Part shown: piece after piece, positions 33,450 through 42,792 of the stretch
Position numbering within the stretch: the stretch's first letter is position 1
Layout of the letters: every line of letters starts with the position of its first letter
Origin: Aequorivita sp. UBA3180
GTDB lineage: Bacteria; Bacteroidota; Bacteroidia; Flavobacteriales; Flavobacteriaceae
Assembly (NCBI GenBank): GCA_002364215.1
Contig: DEXQ01000018.1
Coordinates: 187,243-251,242, forward strand
Direction of reading: 5' to 3'
DNA: 64,000 bases
Translations under genes and position numbers: made by a program
The notes under the pieces: model-generated
What the model saw: the letters and a program-made list of their open reading frames with translations, nothing else
The model's database searches: none
What the model was told of the DNA's origin: nothing

Positions 33450-34146
33450 GGATTTATATAAAAAATTTGGGAAGAACGAAGTGCTCAAGGGCATTGATCT
33501 CAACATAGAGCGAGGTGGAATTTTCTCCGTTTTGGGGCCGAACGGCTCAGGAAAAACCACGCTCATTAAATGTATTCTGGGAATGGTTTTGCCCGATTCG
33601 GGAAATATTTCCATAAATGGTAAAGCGTTGAAAAACAATTACAAATACCGAAATGAAATTGATTATCTGCCGCAAATAGCCAACTTTCCCGGAAACCTAA
33701 AGGTAAGCGAACTCATTGCCATGATCAAAGATTTGCGCGATTCAAAAGCCACCAAAGATCAGGAATTGATCGAGCTTTTTAAACTGCAGCCCTTTCTCAA
33801 TAAAAAATTGGCTAACCTTTCAGGCGGTACTAAACAGAAAGTGAATTTAGTACTCACCTTTATGTTTGACAGTCCTTTGATAATCCTCGATGAGCCTACG
33901 AGCGGCCTCGATCCAATTTCGCATTTGCGTTTAAAGAATTTAATCTTTTCCGAAAGGGAAAAAGGCAAGACTATTTTGGTTACCTCGCACATCTTAAGTT
34001 TTGTGGAAGAAATTGCCGACGAGATTGTTTTTCTTTTGGAAGGAAAAATATATTTTAAAGGGAGTATTCCAGATTTGAAAGCAAAGACAGAACAACCCGA
34101 TTTTGAACACGCCATAGCCTCCATTTTATCTTCAAGTTATGCTTAA
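33436..34146 (+). CDS. nosF: NosF, ABC ATPase for NosZ assembly
   Basis: A 236-residue ATPase with Walker A GPNGSGKTT, signature LSGGTKQKVNL, Walker B LIILDEPTSGLD and the switch His in TSHILSF. With NosY it forms an ABC transporter thought to power copper-sulfur delivery to NosD and NosZ. It overlaps nosD by 14 bp and nosY by 8 bp. Confidence 0.9.
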   Translation: MIEVKDLYKKFGKNEVLKGIDLNIERGGIFSVLGPNGSGKTTLIKCILGMVLPDSGNISINGKALKNNYKYRNEIDYLPQIANFPGNLKVSELIAMIKDLRDSKATKDQELIELFKLQPFLNKKLANLSGGTKQKVNLVLTFMFDSPLIILDEPTSGLDPISHLRLKNLIFSEREKGKTILVTSHILSFVEEIADEIVFLLEGKIYFKGSIPDLKAKTEQPDFEHAIASILSSSYA

Positions 34147-34921
34147 AATATTAAAATACAGTTTTTACGATTTAATGCGAAGCCGTTGGAGCTACGTCTA
34201 TTTTCTGTTCTATTTATTGCTCGGCGTGGTGCTTCTATTTTTGAACAACGACCTTTCAAAGGCTGTGATAACGCTGATGAACGTAATCATTATTTTGGTG
34301 CCGCTTATCGGGACTATTTTTGGGGTGATGTATTATTACAACTCCCGCGAGTTTACCGAACTGCTCTTGGCACAGCCCGTAAAGCGGAGCTCCATCTTTT
34401 TGGGGCAGTATTTTGGGGTTGCCACCTCACTGTCTATGAGTTTGGTAATTGGGCTGGGAATGCCCTTTGTTTTCTACGGAATTTTTAACAGTAACGCTAT
34501 TTGGGATTTTTCATTATTGCTTGTAACCGGTGCGTTTTTGACCTTCATTTTTACGGCATTAGCTTTTGTAATAGCCCTTTCCAACGAAAACAAAATCAAG
34601 GGTTTCGGGTACGCCATCCTGCTTTGGCTGTTTATGGCCGTAATTTATGACGGAATCTTTTTAATGTCACTATTATATTTTGAAGACTATCCATTAGATA
34701 ATTTTTCGCTCATCGCCACCATGCTAAATCCAGTAGATTTATCGCGGGTTTTGATACTTTTAAAGCTGGATATTTCAGCACTTTTGGGTTATACCGGCGC
34801 CGTGTTTCAGAAATTCTTTGGAACCAACTTTGGGTTGTTGCTATCGTCAGCAATGTTAATAGTTTGGGTAGTGGTACCTACTTTCTTTATTTGGCGAATT
34901 GCGAAACGGAAGGATTTTTAA
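34139..34921 (+). CDS. nosY: NosY, ABC permease for NosZ assembly
   Basis: A 260-residue permease with six predicted membrane helices (about 17-37, 43-65, 97-125, 135-160, 166-190, 230-252), as in ABC-2 type NosY proteins. The tight overlap with nosF shows a common transcript. It ends the nos gene cluster. Confidence 0.9.
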   Translation: MLKILKYSFYDLMRSRWSYVYFLFYLLLGVVLLFLNNDLSKAVITLMNVIIILVPLIGTIFGVMYYYNSREFTELLLAQPVKRSSIFLGQYFGVATSLSMSLVIGLGMPFVFYGIFNSNAIWDFSLLLVTGAFLTFIFTALAFVIALSNENKIKGFGYAILLWLFMAVIYDGIFLMSLLYFEDYPLDNFSLIATMLNPVDLSRVLILLKLDISALLGYTGAVFQKFFGTNFGLLLSSAMLIVWVVVPTFFIWRIAKRKDF

Positions 34922-34971
34922 AATAAGAATGACATTTCTTGTGTTTTAAAAAGACTAAAATGTATTTTTTA

Positions 34972-35014
34972 TGACTTTGGTCATACTATAAAACTTTTTG
35001 AATCATCACCTTTA
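34972..35014 (+). promoter_or_regulatory. FNR/CRP-like site and -7 box before the 600-residue gene
   Basis: TGACTTTGGTCA at 34972-34983 and CACCTTTA ending at 35014 fit the standard spacing of 36.5 bp. The gene begins at 35043. Confidence 0.72.
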
Positions 35015-35042
35015 CCGCATTTTCAATCCAAATTCTTTTTAA

Positions 35043-36845
35043 ATGCAAAGCACCAGTCCGCACACCTTCCACATCCCTGTTATGGGGATTTCATACACCA
35101 TAGATAGTCCCATAAAAGTGGCATGTTTTGGCATAAACTCAGCAATTTCGGTTATTGAGGACAATATTTTGGAAGTAATGCGGAAATACTACTACCAACA
35201 AAACAATGAGCCGTACATTGCCATAACCATAAAAGATGAAGATTACCGGGCGCGGCGCATTACAGATTATCTAAACCTGATGCAGCGCATTGTTACTTCA
35301 AAAATGGATAAGATAAAAACTTCTACTTTCGAGGCAGGTTCAGATTTGGTAAAATATTTTGAGATGCTACCCGATACAAGCATGCTAAAGGAAAAGTATC
35401 ATGAATGGCTATTTACCTCCAATCCTGAAAAGAAGGGAATGTTGGAAAATTTTCTACGTAAACTCGTGGTTCCGGGTTCGGTGGAAGTAAATATAATGAC
35501 CAAAGTTGACAAGGAAAATCTAGATAAAAACAAAGATATAATTGAAAACGGATCTGATGCTTTAACGGCGCTAAAAGGGTATGCTAAGAGCGAACTCACC
35601 AATTCGTCCCTTATTTTTTCTGCAGGAATGAATCCGCGGCTCTATAATTATATGGAAAGCTTTTCAGACTTTGATGCATACCAATGGGGCTGTTTTCATA
35701 AAAAAGTAGTCATAAAGGTTAGCGATTACCGTTCGGCTTTGATCCAGGGAAAATATCTGGCAAAAAAAGGAATCTGGGTGAGTGAGTTTCGTATTGAGTC
35801 CGGACTTAATTGTGGCGGACACGTTTTTGCTACCCAAGGCTTGCTTATGGGACCAATACTTCAGGAATTTAAGGAGAATAAGCAGGAATTGCAGGACAGT
35901 CTTTTTGAACTTTACAATCCCGCTATTATCGCCAAAGGAAAGGTTGGTTTTTCACAGCCGCATCCCATAAAAATCACGGTTCAGGGTGGTATTGGAACAA
36001 ATGAAGAAGATAACTTATTACGAGATTTTTACAAAGTGGACGGCACGGGTTGGGGCACACCATTTTTGCTATGCCCAGAAGCAACCACCGTTGATGAAAG
36101 CACACTTAAGCTGCTCTGCCAATCAAAAAAAAAAGATGTGGTTCGCAGCAAGGCATCACCTTTGGGAGTACAGTTTAATTATTTAAAAGGAACCACTGCT
36201 GAAAAGGAACGACTTGACCGGATAGCAAAAAATAAGCCCGGTAGTCCGTGTACTGAAAAGCTATTGGTCTCAAATACCGAATTTACCAAAGAGCCAATTT
36301 GCACCGCTTCAAGCAAGTATCAAAAGTTGAAACTGGAACAATTGGGAACTCTTAATCTTTCCAAAGAGGAGCTGAAGCGCCAACGGGAAGATGTTTTGGC
36401 GAAGGAATGTCTTTGTATCGGCTTGAGTAATTCGGCTGCCATAAATTATGATGTTCCATTTCTTAAAAAATTAACTGCGGTAACCATTTGTCCGGGGCCG
36501 AATATTGTGAATTTTTCAAAAGTTACAGGCTTACGTGAAATGACAGACCATATTTACGGTCGTAAAAACGTAATGCAACAACCCCATAGACCAATGATGT
36601 TTATTGCCGAATTGAGGCTGTACATTGATTATCTGAAAAAAGAGATAAAGAGTACCTTCTCGCCAACTGCCCGCGATTTTAAAGGATGGGAAAAATTTAG
36701 TGCGAATCTTCTCGATGGCATCGCGCATTACTATGATTTGGCCACTACTTATACCTTGAACAATACCGAACAATTTGAGCATGATTTAAAGGAAGCCCAA
36801 AACGAAATTTTAAAAATTCAGGAATCGCAGTTGCAGTTGGGGTAG
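35043..36845 (+). CDS. 600-residue soluble protein between nos and nor, unrecognised
   Basis: A 600-residue cytoplasmic protein; I see no signal peptide or membrane helix and do not recognise a family. Distinctive motifs: IESGLNCGGHVFATQG (about 258-273), WGTPFLLCPEATT (about 337-349), GSPCTEKLLVSNTEF (about 400-414), PICTASSKYQKLK (about 418-430) and ECLCIGLSNSAAINYD (about 459-474). About ten cysteines, several near Gly, could bind a cofactor or an iron-sulfur cluster. It stands alone between nosY and norC with its own FNR-like promoter, which argues for a role in low-oxygen or denitrification metabolism. Confidence 0.8.
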   Translation: MQSTSPHTFHIPVMGISYTIDSPIKVACFGINSAISVIEDNILEVMRKYYYQQNNEPYIAITIKDEDYRARRITDYLNLMQRIVTSKMDKIKTSTFEAGSDLVKYFEMLPDTSMLKEKYHEWLFTSNPEKKGMLENFLRKLVVPGSVEVNIMTKVDKENLDKNKDIIENGSDALTALKGYAKSELTNSSLIFSAGMNPRLYNYMESFSDFDAYQWGCFHKKVVIKVSDYRSALIQGKYLAKKGIWVSEFRIESGLNCGGHVFATQGLLMGPILQEFKENKQELQDSLFELYNPAIIAKGKVGFSQPHPIKITVQGGIGTNEEDNLLRDFYKVDGTGWGTPFLLCPEATTVDESTLKLLCQSKKKDVVRSKASPLGVQFNYLKGTTAEKERLDRIAKNKPGSPCTEKLLVSNTEFTKEPICTASSKYQKLKLEQLGTLNLSKEELKRQREDVLAKECLCIGLSNSAAINYDVPFLKKLTAVTICPGPNIVNFSKVTGLREMTDHIYGRKNVMQQPHRPMMFIAELRLYIDYLKKEIKSTFSPTARDFKGWEKFSANLLDGIAHYYDLATTYTLNNTEQFEHDLKEAQNEILKIQESQLQLG

Positions 36846-37236
36846 AGGTAATGGGTATTTTCATTTAGATATATTTTAGCCGTTATGTCGAGTGAATTTA
36901 AGGTCTTGCGATTTATTCTATACTTGAATAAATTGTGAGAATAAGTTCAGTATCCCTACATAAGCCTTTGCCCGTCAATAATGTCTTCACACGGAAATAG
37001 AAATAGTTTCCGAATATCTTTCTCCGCCTTTAGAATTCTTACAAACATTCTAAATTTTAAATCCGTTATGAAGTAATAAAGCTGAAATCTTGCATTTTTC
37101 CATCGTACCTATTCTTAAAAAATTCGAAAATAACTTTTCTAAATATGATAATGGTCATAAATCATTTTTTGTGAATGTTTTTATTTTGCTATTAAGATAT
37201 ATATGTCTTAAATAAACAATTTAAAACCTGACCAAT
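36846..37236. other. Gene-free region upstream of norC
   Basis: About 390 bp, AT-rich, without a plausible gene. I see only the norC promoter at its end and no clear hairpin terminator for the 600-residue gene. Confidence 0.6.
37146..37188 (+). promoter_or_regulatory. FNR/CRP-like site and -7 box for norCB
   Basis: TGATAATGGTCA at 37146-37157 and TTATTTTG ending at 37188, at the standard 36.5-bp spacing. norC starts at 37237. Confidence 0.75.
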
Positions 37237-37683
37237 ATGTTAAGCAAACAACAAGCACGGGCATTTTTCCTTGGCGGAACGCTCGTAACATTCCTGATTT
37301 TTATTGGCCTTACCATTTATTCATTTAGCGATGGCAACGACCAAACCAACTATGAAAACATTACCGAACAAGTAGTGCGCGGCAAGGTTATCTGGGAAGA
37401 GAACAACTGTATGGGCTGCCACACCATTCTTGGGGAAGGTGCCTATTATGCACCCGAACTTACCAAGGTAATTGAACGCCGTGGCGAAGGCTACGTAAAA
37501 GCAGTGCTTATGACTCCAGTGCCTTGGGCACCAAACGATCGCAAAATGGTAGCCTACGGTTTTTCCGAAGAAGAAGCTATGGATGTCATCGCCTTTTTTA
37601 ATTGGATTGGGGAGATAGACCTAAATGGCTTTGACCGTATTGTGTCGCCGTTGGCAAAAGACAAGCAACTAACCAATAACTAA
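37237..37683 (+). CDS. norC: Nitric-oxide reductase cytochrome subunit NorC
   Basis: A 148-residue membrane-anchored monohaem cytochrome c: one N-terminal helix (about 9-28), then the haem site C-M-G-C-H near residue 59 and a Met region (KAVLMTPVPW). It passes electrons to NorB. norB follows after 22 bp. Confidence 0.92.
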   Translation: MLSKQQARAFFLGGTLVTFLIFIGLTIYSFSDGNDQTNYENITEQVVRGKVIWEENNCMGCHTILGEGAYYAPELTKVIERRGEGYVKAVLMTPVPWAPNDRKMVAYGFSEEEAMDVIAFFNWIGEIDLNGFDRIVSPLAKDKQLTNN

Positions 37684-37705
37684 CCAAAAATAAAATTTTA
37701 TACTG

Positions 37706-39055
37706 ATGAAATATAAATCTCAAAAAGTAGCGTACTGGTTTTTTGCACTCTCTATGCTTTTACTGGTACTTCAAATAACCTATGGCTTTATTATGGGTTT
37801 CGCCCGAATCGGAATGGATGGCTTGCACGAATTTATTCCTTTTAACACAGCGCGTGCTGTTCATACCAACCTGCTTGTAGTTTGGTTGCTCTCCGGATTT
37901 ATGGGAGCTGCCTATTACATTATCCCCGAAGAGGCCCAACGCGAGCTCGTTAGCGTAAAGTTGGCGTATGTGCAGCTTATTTCACTTGCAGCCGTGGGTG
38001 TTGCAGCAATTGTAGGCTATCACTTTAACTGGTGGGAAGGCCGTAAGTTTTTGGAAATTCCACGCCAGCTCGACTATTTGGTAGTTTTAAATGTATTATT
38101 GTTTTTGGCATTAATACTCTTGACGCTCTTCAAAGGAAAACGAAAAACCACAACGGCACTTGTGCTTACTATGGGGCTTTTGTTTGCTGCTTTGTTATAC
38201 ATTCCCGGAATGTTACCGTTTGACAGCCAGGTAACCGACAGCTTTTTCCGCTGGTGGGTTGTTCACCTTTGGGTTGAGGGCGTTTGGGAGCTTATCATGG
38301 GCGGTATCCTTGCCTTCCTATTAATAAAGTTAACAGGTGTTGACCGTGAGGTTATCGAAAAATGGCTTTACGTAATCGTGGGTCTCACATTCCTTTCCGG
38401 AGTACTGGGTACCGGGCACCACTACTATTATATTGGTGTGAATAAAATCTGGCTTATCGTTGGTGGAATTTTCTCAGCTCTGGAGCCATTGGCTTTTCTT
38501 GCAATGGCACTTTTCGCAGTAAATATGTACCGCAAGGGTGAAAAGAAACACCCCAACAAAATAGCTTTGTTTTGGACGCTGGGCGCTGCAATTGTATCCT
38601 TCGTGGGTGCGGGACTTTTAGGATTTGCACACACTCTGCCACAAACAAACCTTTATACCCACGGAACCTTGGTAACCGCGATGCACGGCCACTTAGCGTT
38701 TTGGGGTGCTTACGCCATGATTGTTTTGGCAATTATAAGCTACAGCCTTCCAAATATGACGGGACGTAAATTTTATGATGGCGTGCGTGGCCGCGTGGCA
38801 TTTTGGACAGCCAATATAGGGATGATCGGGATGACGATGGCCTTTGGAGTAGCTGGGGTGGCACAGGTTTATTTGGAACGGAAATTTGGGATGGAATTTA
38901 TGGCGGTTCAAAAAGAAATTAGCATCCACTTTGTAGTGTTGATTATCTGCGCCAGTCTATTCGCCGTAGGTATTTTAACCTATATCTATGATTTTTATAA
39001 GCACGGTCGCCCAACAGATGAAGCTTTGGAAACCGTGGAAAGTACATACCTATAA
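37706..39055 (+). CDS. norB: Nitric-oxide reductase catalytic subunit NorB
   Basis: A 449-residue, 12-helix haem-copper-oxidase superfamily protein that reduces NO to N2O. Canonical ligands are visible: the low-spin haem His in ARAVHTNLLVVW, the FeB His in VHLWVEGVWE with the two conserved Glu residues, the His pair in GHHYYYIG, and the haem b3/haem b pair in TAMHGHLAFWG. It completes the cNOR pair with NorC. A terminator lies downstream. Confidence 0.95.
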   Translation: MKYKSQKVAYWFFALSMLLLVLQITYGFIMGFARIGMDGLHEFIPFNTARAVHTNLLVVWLLSGFMGAAYYIIPEEAQRELVSVKLAYVQLISLAAVGVAAIVGYHFNWWEGRKFLEIPRQLDYLVVLNVLLFLALILLTLFKGKRKTTTALVLTMGLLFAALLYIPGMLPFDSQVTDSFFRWWVVHLWVEGVWELIMGGILAFLLIKLTGVDREVIEKWLYVIVGLTFLSGVLGTGHHYYYIGVNKIWLIVGGIFSALEPLAFLAMALFAVNMYRKGEKKHPNKIALFWTLGAAIVSFVGAGLLGFAHTLPQTNLYTHGTLVTAMHGHLAFWGAYAMIVLAIISYSLPNMTGRKFYDGVRGRVAFWTANIGMIGMTMAFGVAGVAQVYLERKFGMEFMAVQKEISIHFVVLIICASLFAVGILTYIYDFYKHGRPTDEALETVESTYL

Positions 39056-39061
39056 TAAATT

Positions 39062-39166
39062 AAAGGCCTGAAATGGGTTACGCTCTTATACCTGAAAACC
39101 TGGGAATTAATTCATATAAAACAGTTTTAAGTCATTCCCAACCAGAACCAAGTTTCGGGCCTTTTT
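39062..39166 (+). terminator. Terminator-like inverted repeat after norB
   Basis: AAAGGCCTGAAA (39062-39073) pairs with TTTCGGGCCTTT (39153-39164), one G-U, followed by T residues. The 79-nt loop is long, so partial read-through to norQ is possible. Confidence 0.5.
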
Positions 39167-39180
39167 AATAAATTGTTTGT

Positions 39181-39272
39181 CTGGTCGAGCCCTTCGGCAG
39201 ACTCAGGATAAACTAAAGTCGTGATCTAATTAGCAGTAGGAAACTTAGCGTTTTCGACTGCACTCGAACTGA
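39181..39272. repeat. Intergenic repeat fragment before norQ
   Basis: The pieces CTGGTCGAGCCCTTCGGCAG and TTCGACTGCACTCGAACTGA resemble dispersed intergenic repeats of Flavobacteriaceae. The match is from memory and partial. Confidence 0.4.
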
Positions 39273-39291
39273 CATTTAAAAATTTAGCATT

Positions 39292-40113
39292 ATGTCCACT
39301 ACAGATACTATCAATATAAAACCATTAACAGAGCTTTCTTCGGAAACACCTTTTTATAAACCCATTTCGCGGGAGGTGGAAGTTTTTCAGCACGCGTTCA
39401 AAAATAAATTGCCTATTTTGCTGAAAGGCCCCACGGGAACTGGAAAAACTAGGTTTGTAGATTTTATGGCGCATCAGTTAGAGCAACCGCTCATCACCGT
39501 TTCCTGCCATGAGGAAACCTCTTCCACAGATCTTATTGGGCGCTACATCATCAAGGGTGCCGAGACCATTTGGGTGGACGGGCCGTTGACGAAAGCCGTA
39601 AAAGAGGGCGCCATTCTTTATTTGGATGAAATTGCCGAAGCCCGTCCGGACGTTGTGGTTGCGATACATTCCTTGACGGATCACAGAAAGGAACTTTATA
39701 TTGACAAATTAGGCATTACCGTAAAGGCACATCCCGATTTTATGCTCGTGGCGTCTTTCAATCCGGGTTACCAAAAAGGTTTTAAGGAATTAAAACCATC
39801 TACCCGCCAGCGTTTTGTGGCGCTTTCGTTTCAATATCCGACCTCAAAAGACGAAACCGAAATCGTTGCAACTGAAACTGGCTTGGACAAAGACACTTCA
39901 AAAAAACTGGTGAACATCGCCAATAAAATCCGCAATCTCACCGAGTTGGGGCTTACTGAAACCGTTTCCACCCGTTTGTTGGTGGACGCGGCAATGCTTA
40001 TAAACAGTGGCCTTCCGAAGCGGCTTTCGGTAAAAGTAGCCATAGTGGAACCGTTGACCGACGACGCGGAAATTACCCAAGCACTCACCGACCTCTGCGA
40101 TTTGATGATTTAA
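39292..40113 (+). CDS. norQ: NorQ, MoxR-type AAA+ ATPase for NOR maturation
   Basis: A 273-residue AAA+ protein of the CbbQ/NirQ/NorQ group. Walker A is GPTGTGKTR (about 44-52) and Walker B LYLDEI (about 102-107), followed by ASFNPGYQKGFKELKPSTRQRF. With NorD it inserts the non-haem iron into NorB. It begins 236 bp after norB and 10 bp before norD. No FNR-like palindrome is seen just before it. Confidence 0.9.
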   Translation: MSTTDTINIKPLTELSSETPFYKPISREVEVFQHAFKNKLPILLKGPTGTGKTRFVDFMAHQLEQPLITVSCHEETSSTDLIGRYIIKGAETIWVDGPLTKAVKEGAILYLDEIAEARPDVVVAIHSLTDHRKELYIDKLGITVKAHPDFMLVASFNPGYQKGFKELKPSTRQRFVALSFQYPTSKDETEIVATETGLDKDTSKKLVNIANKIRNLTELGLTETVSTRLLVDAAMLINSGLPKRLSVKVAIVEPLTDDAEITQALTDLCDLMI

Positions 40114-40123
40114 GCCAAAAGCC

Positions 40124-41893
40124 ATGTTTGAACCCGATGAGTTTATCTTTGCCAAGGTTGCAAAATTCCTAAAACACCGAAAAAAAAGTGCGAGGGAAGC
40201 CATTGCGCACACCGTAAAGCTTAGTGAAATAAAGTCTCGGCTTACTTTGGTGGCCCGCGCCGTAACCGGCCATCCCATCGAAATTTTTGAGGCAGAGCAG
40301 GAGGGCGGTTATAAGAACAACGCCTTCTTTTTACCCGAACGGTTTTCGGGTTCTGATACTTCAGAAAAAAATCTGGCTTTTTATATTTTTAGGACGCTTT
40401 ATCTTTCAATTCAAAAAAGTTTTCAGCTTAATTATGAATTGGGCGAAGAACATACGTTGGAAGCGGCCCGGCAAATTTCACAAGAAAATTCTGAAAAAGT
40501 CTTAAAGGAGATTTTCAGCCAATTCCCGGGAACTGAAACCATTTATACCGAACTGAAATTGCTTTTTGAAGAAAATACTTCGGAAAAAAATCCGCCCGAC
40601 TATTACTTCATCTATGGGAAATGGATGGAAAATTCTCCAGAAACTCCGAAGAAAAAAGTGCTTCAGAATATTTCAGAAAAAGTAAAATCTGCTATCGGAG
40701 AAGAGATAAATACTATTTTGAAGGCTAATGCGGTGGAGGAGATTAAATCCATTGAAGTTGACAAAAAAGCGCAAGAAGATTACGTGCTCACCCACAATTT
40801 TGAAAAGGCCGAAACCGCGGAAGAGTGGGAGGGCGGCTGGCGCGATTTTGATGGCGATGACGAGCTGAACGACCACGCCAACGCGCTCGAAGATTTAAAT
40901 ATGAAACAGACCGTGCGGGTGGACGACCCCACGCATTCCATATATCAGGCGGAGTTTATTGAAAATACCACAATTTCAGAAAGCGCTGAAATTGAAAATG
41001 CCAACTACAACATTTTGTATGACGAATGGGACTATTCCAAACGTGTTTACAAACCAGATTTTTGCAAAGTTTATCCGCAAACACAGACTGAAACCGATTC
41101 TGATTATTATAGAAATACCCTACGGGAACACGCTTCGACTTTGATGGGGCTTCGGAAAATGCTCACTTCGGTAAATAATAAATACCAGCAGCAACGCAGG
41201 CAGCTGCAGGGCGAAGAATTTGACCTCGATGCACTCACGGATTTATATGTGGACGTTCATTCGGGCCACACGCCTTCGGAAAATATTTACCTATCAAAAC
41301 GCAAAAAGGAAAAAGACCTTTCCATTTTGATGCTTTTAGACAGCAGCCTTTCCAGCGATGGCTATGCCGCGGACAATCGGGTAATTGATGTGGAAAAGCA
41401 GGTTTCCATCATTTTTGGAGAAATTTTGGAGGAATTCAACGTAGATTTTTCTATTGCTGGTTTCTATTCCAAAACCCGCAACCACAGTTCCTATTTAACT
41501 TTAAAGGATTTTGACGAACCGTGGCAAAAGGCAAAACACAAAGTGGGAGCATTGCAGCCAAGTGGCTATACACGCATTGGTACGGCGTTGCGGCATTCCG
41601 GAGCTTTGCTGGACAAGCGCGACACCAAAAACAAATGGGTTATCCTGATTTCTGATGGAAAACCTAATGATTACGACAAGTACGAAGGCAAATACGGCAT
41701 CAACGATGTGAAGCAGGCGCTTCGCGAGCTGAACCAGCGGAATATCAATTCGTATGCATTGGCAATCGAAGCACAGGCAAAATATTACTTGCCGCAGATG
41801 TTTGGGCAGAACCATTTCCAGATTTTGACTACGCCCGTTGAATTGCTGCAATCGCTTGTAAAACTCTACGACAAAATAAAGCACCAAAGCTAA
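40124..41893 (+). CDS. norD: NorD, VWA-domain protein for NOR maturation
   Basis: A 589-residue protein with an N-terminal helical region and a C-terminal VWA domain (about 400-589). The MIDAS motif D-x-S-x-S is in LLDSSLSSDGYA and the Thr in PSGYTRIGTAL. A Glu/Asp-rich linker sits at about 250-300. NorD works with NorQ on NorB. norE follows one base after its stop. Confidence 0.9.
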   Translation: MFEPDEFIFAKVAKFLKHRKKSAREAIAHTVKLSEIKSRLTLVARAVTGHPIEIFEAEQEGGYKNNAFFLPERFSGSDTSEKNLAFYIFRTLYLSIQKSFQLNYELGEEHTLEAARQISQENSEKVLKEIFSQFPGTETIYTELKLLFEENTSEKNPPDYYFIYGKWMENSPETPKKKVLQNISEKVKSAIGEEINTILKANAVEEIKSIEVDKKAQEDYVLTHNFEKAETAEEWEGGWRDFDGDDELNDHANALEDLNMKQTVRVDDPTHSIYQAEFIENTTISESAEIENANYNILYDEWDYSKRVYKPDFCKVYPQTQTETDSDYYRNTLREHASTLMGLRKMLTSVNNKYQQQRRQLQGEEFDLDALTDLYVDVHSGHTPSENIYLSKRKKEKDLSILMLLDSSLSSDGYAADNRVIDVEKQVSIIFGEILEEFNVDFSIAGFYSKTRNHSSYLTLKDFDEPWQKAKHKVGALQPSGYTRIGTALRHSGALLDKRDTKNKWVILISDGKPNDYDKYEGKYGINDVKQALRELNQRNINSYALAIEAQAKYYLPQMFGQNHFQILTTPVELLQSLVKLYDKIKHQS

Positions 41894-41894
41894 A

Positions 41895-42479
41895 ATGGAA
41901 AGTACGGCCAAAATAGATTACAAAAATATTTTTTACCCACCGGGAGGAATCCTGATATGGATTATTATTTATTTGGAATTGGTAACCTTCGGGATTGCCT
42001 TGGTTTTTATGGCGCTGAACGCAAGGGCAGAGCCCGAACTTTTTCACGAATCCCGCCTGTTGCTAAACACGGCTTATGGCGCCATAAACACCGTTTTTCT
42101 GCTCAGCAGCGGTTGGTGCATGGCGCAGTCGGTGCATTTTCTGAAATTGGGAAATTTTGGCAAAAGCAAGTTGTTTCTTCGGTTGACCATTCTCGGCGGA
42201 ATGCTGTTTTTGGTTCTGAAAGCCGTGGAATACGTCGATAAGATTGAAGCAGGATTGACGGTGGGTTACAATGCATTTTTTGAATATTATTGGATGCTCA
42301 CCCTTTTTCACGTAATACACGTGGTGGTGGGGGTTATTATTTTGCTGGTTTTGGGAAGAACCCTCAGCAAAAAACCCGAAACTCTCAAAATTGCTGATTA
42401 CGAATCGGGCGCAGCCTTTTGGCATATGTGCGATTTGATTTGGCTGTTGCTCTTCCCCATAATCTATTTACTTTTTTAA
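41895..42479 (+). CDS. norE: NorE-like, cytochrome c oxidase subunit III-type protein
   Basis: A 194-residue protein with five membrane helices, of the haem-copper oxidase subunit III family (helices around GILIWIIIYLELVTFGIALV, GAINTVFLLSSGWCMAQS, YYWMLTLFHVIHVVVGVIILLVLG, FWHMCDLIWLLLFPIIYLLF). NorE-like genes follow norD in many clusters and support NOR activity. norF begins two bases after it. Confidence 0.85.
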   Translation: MESTAKIDYKNIFYPPGGILIWIIIYLELVTFGIALVFMALNARAEPELFHESRLLLNTAYGAINTVFLLSSGWCMAQSVHFLKLGNFGKSKLFLRLTILGGMLFLVLKAVEYVDKIEAGLTVGYNAFFEYYWMLTLFHVIHVVVGVIILLVLGRTLSKKPETLKIADYESGAAFWHMCDLIWLLLFPIIYLLF

Positions 42480-42481
42480 AA

Positions 42482-42715
42482 ATGGAACGCACTTTTAACA
42501 TCACTTGGCTTGTTTTAATTGGCTTGACCCTCCTTTCCGCGGTGTTCGCCAATTTGGATTTTCCCTATGTTGCAATAATCATTTTAGGGCTTTCCTTTTT
42601 GAAATTTATAGGCGTGGCATTCTTTTTTATGGAACTTAAAAAGGCGAATGCTTTTTGGAAGGTACTGCTCGTGGCGTTTTTGACGCTATTGCTTGTTGTG
42701 GTTTGGGCGGTTTAA
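42482..42715 (+). CDS. norF: NorF-like, cytochrome c oxidase subunit IV-type protein
   Basis: A 77-residue protein with three membrane helices (about 7-24, 26-44, 52-73). The ATG at 42482 (MERTFNITWL) is the natural start directly after norE. Small COX4/NorF-like proteins accompany NorE. It is the last gene of the nor cluster. Confidence 0.8.
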   Translation: MERTFNITWLVLIGLTLLSAVFANLDFPYVAIIILGLSFLKFIGVAFFFMELKKANAFWKVLLVAFLTLLLVVVWAV

Positions 42716-42792
42716 ATAATCACGAAAAGTATTGCTTTTGAAGAACGGAATTAGTGCTTTTCATAGGATGCGTTGTTGGTAACTGGCTATAT

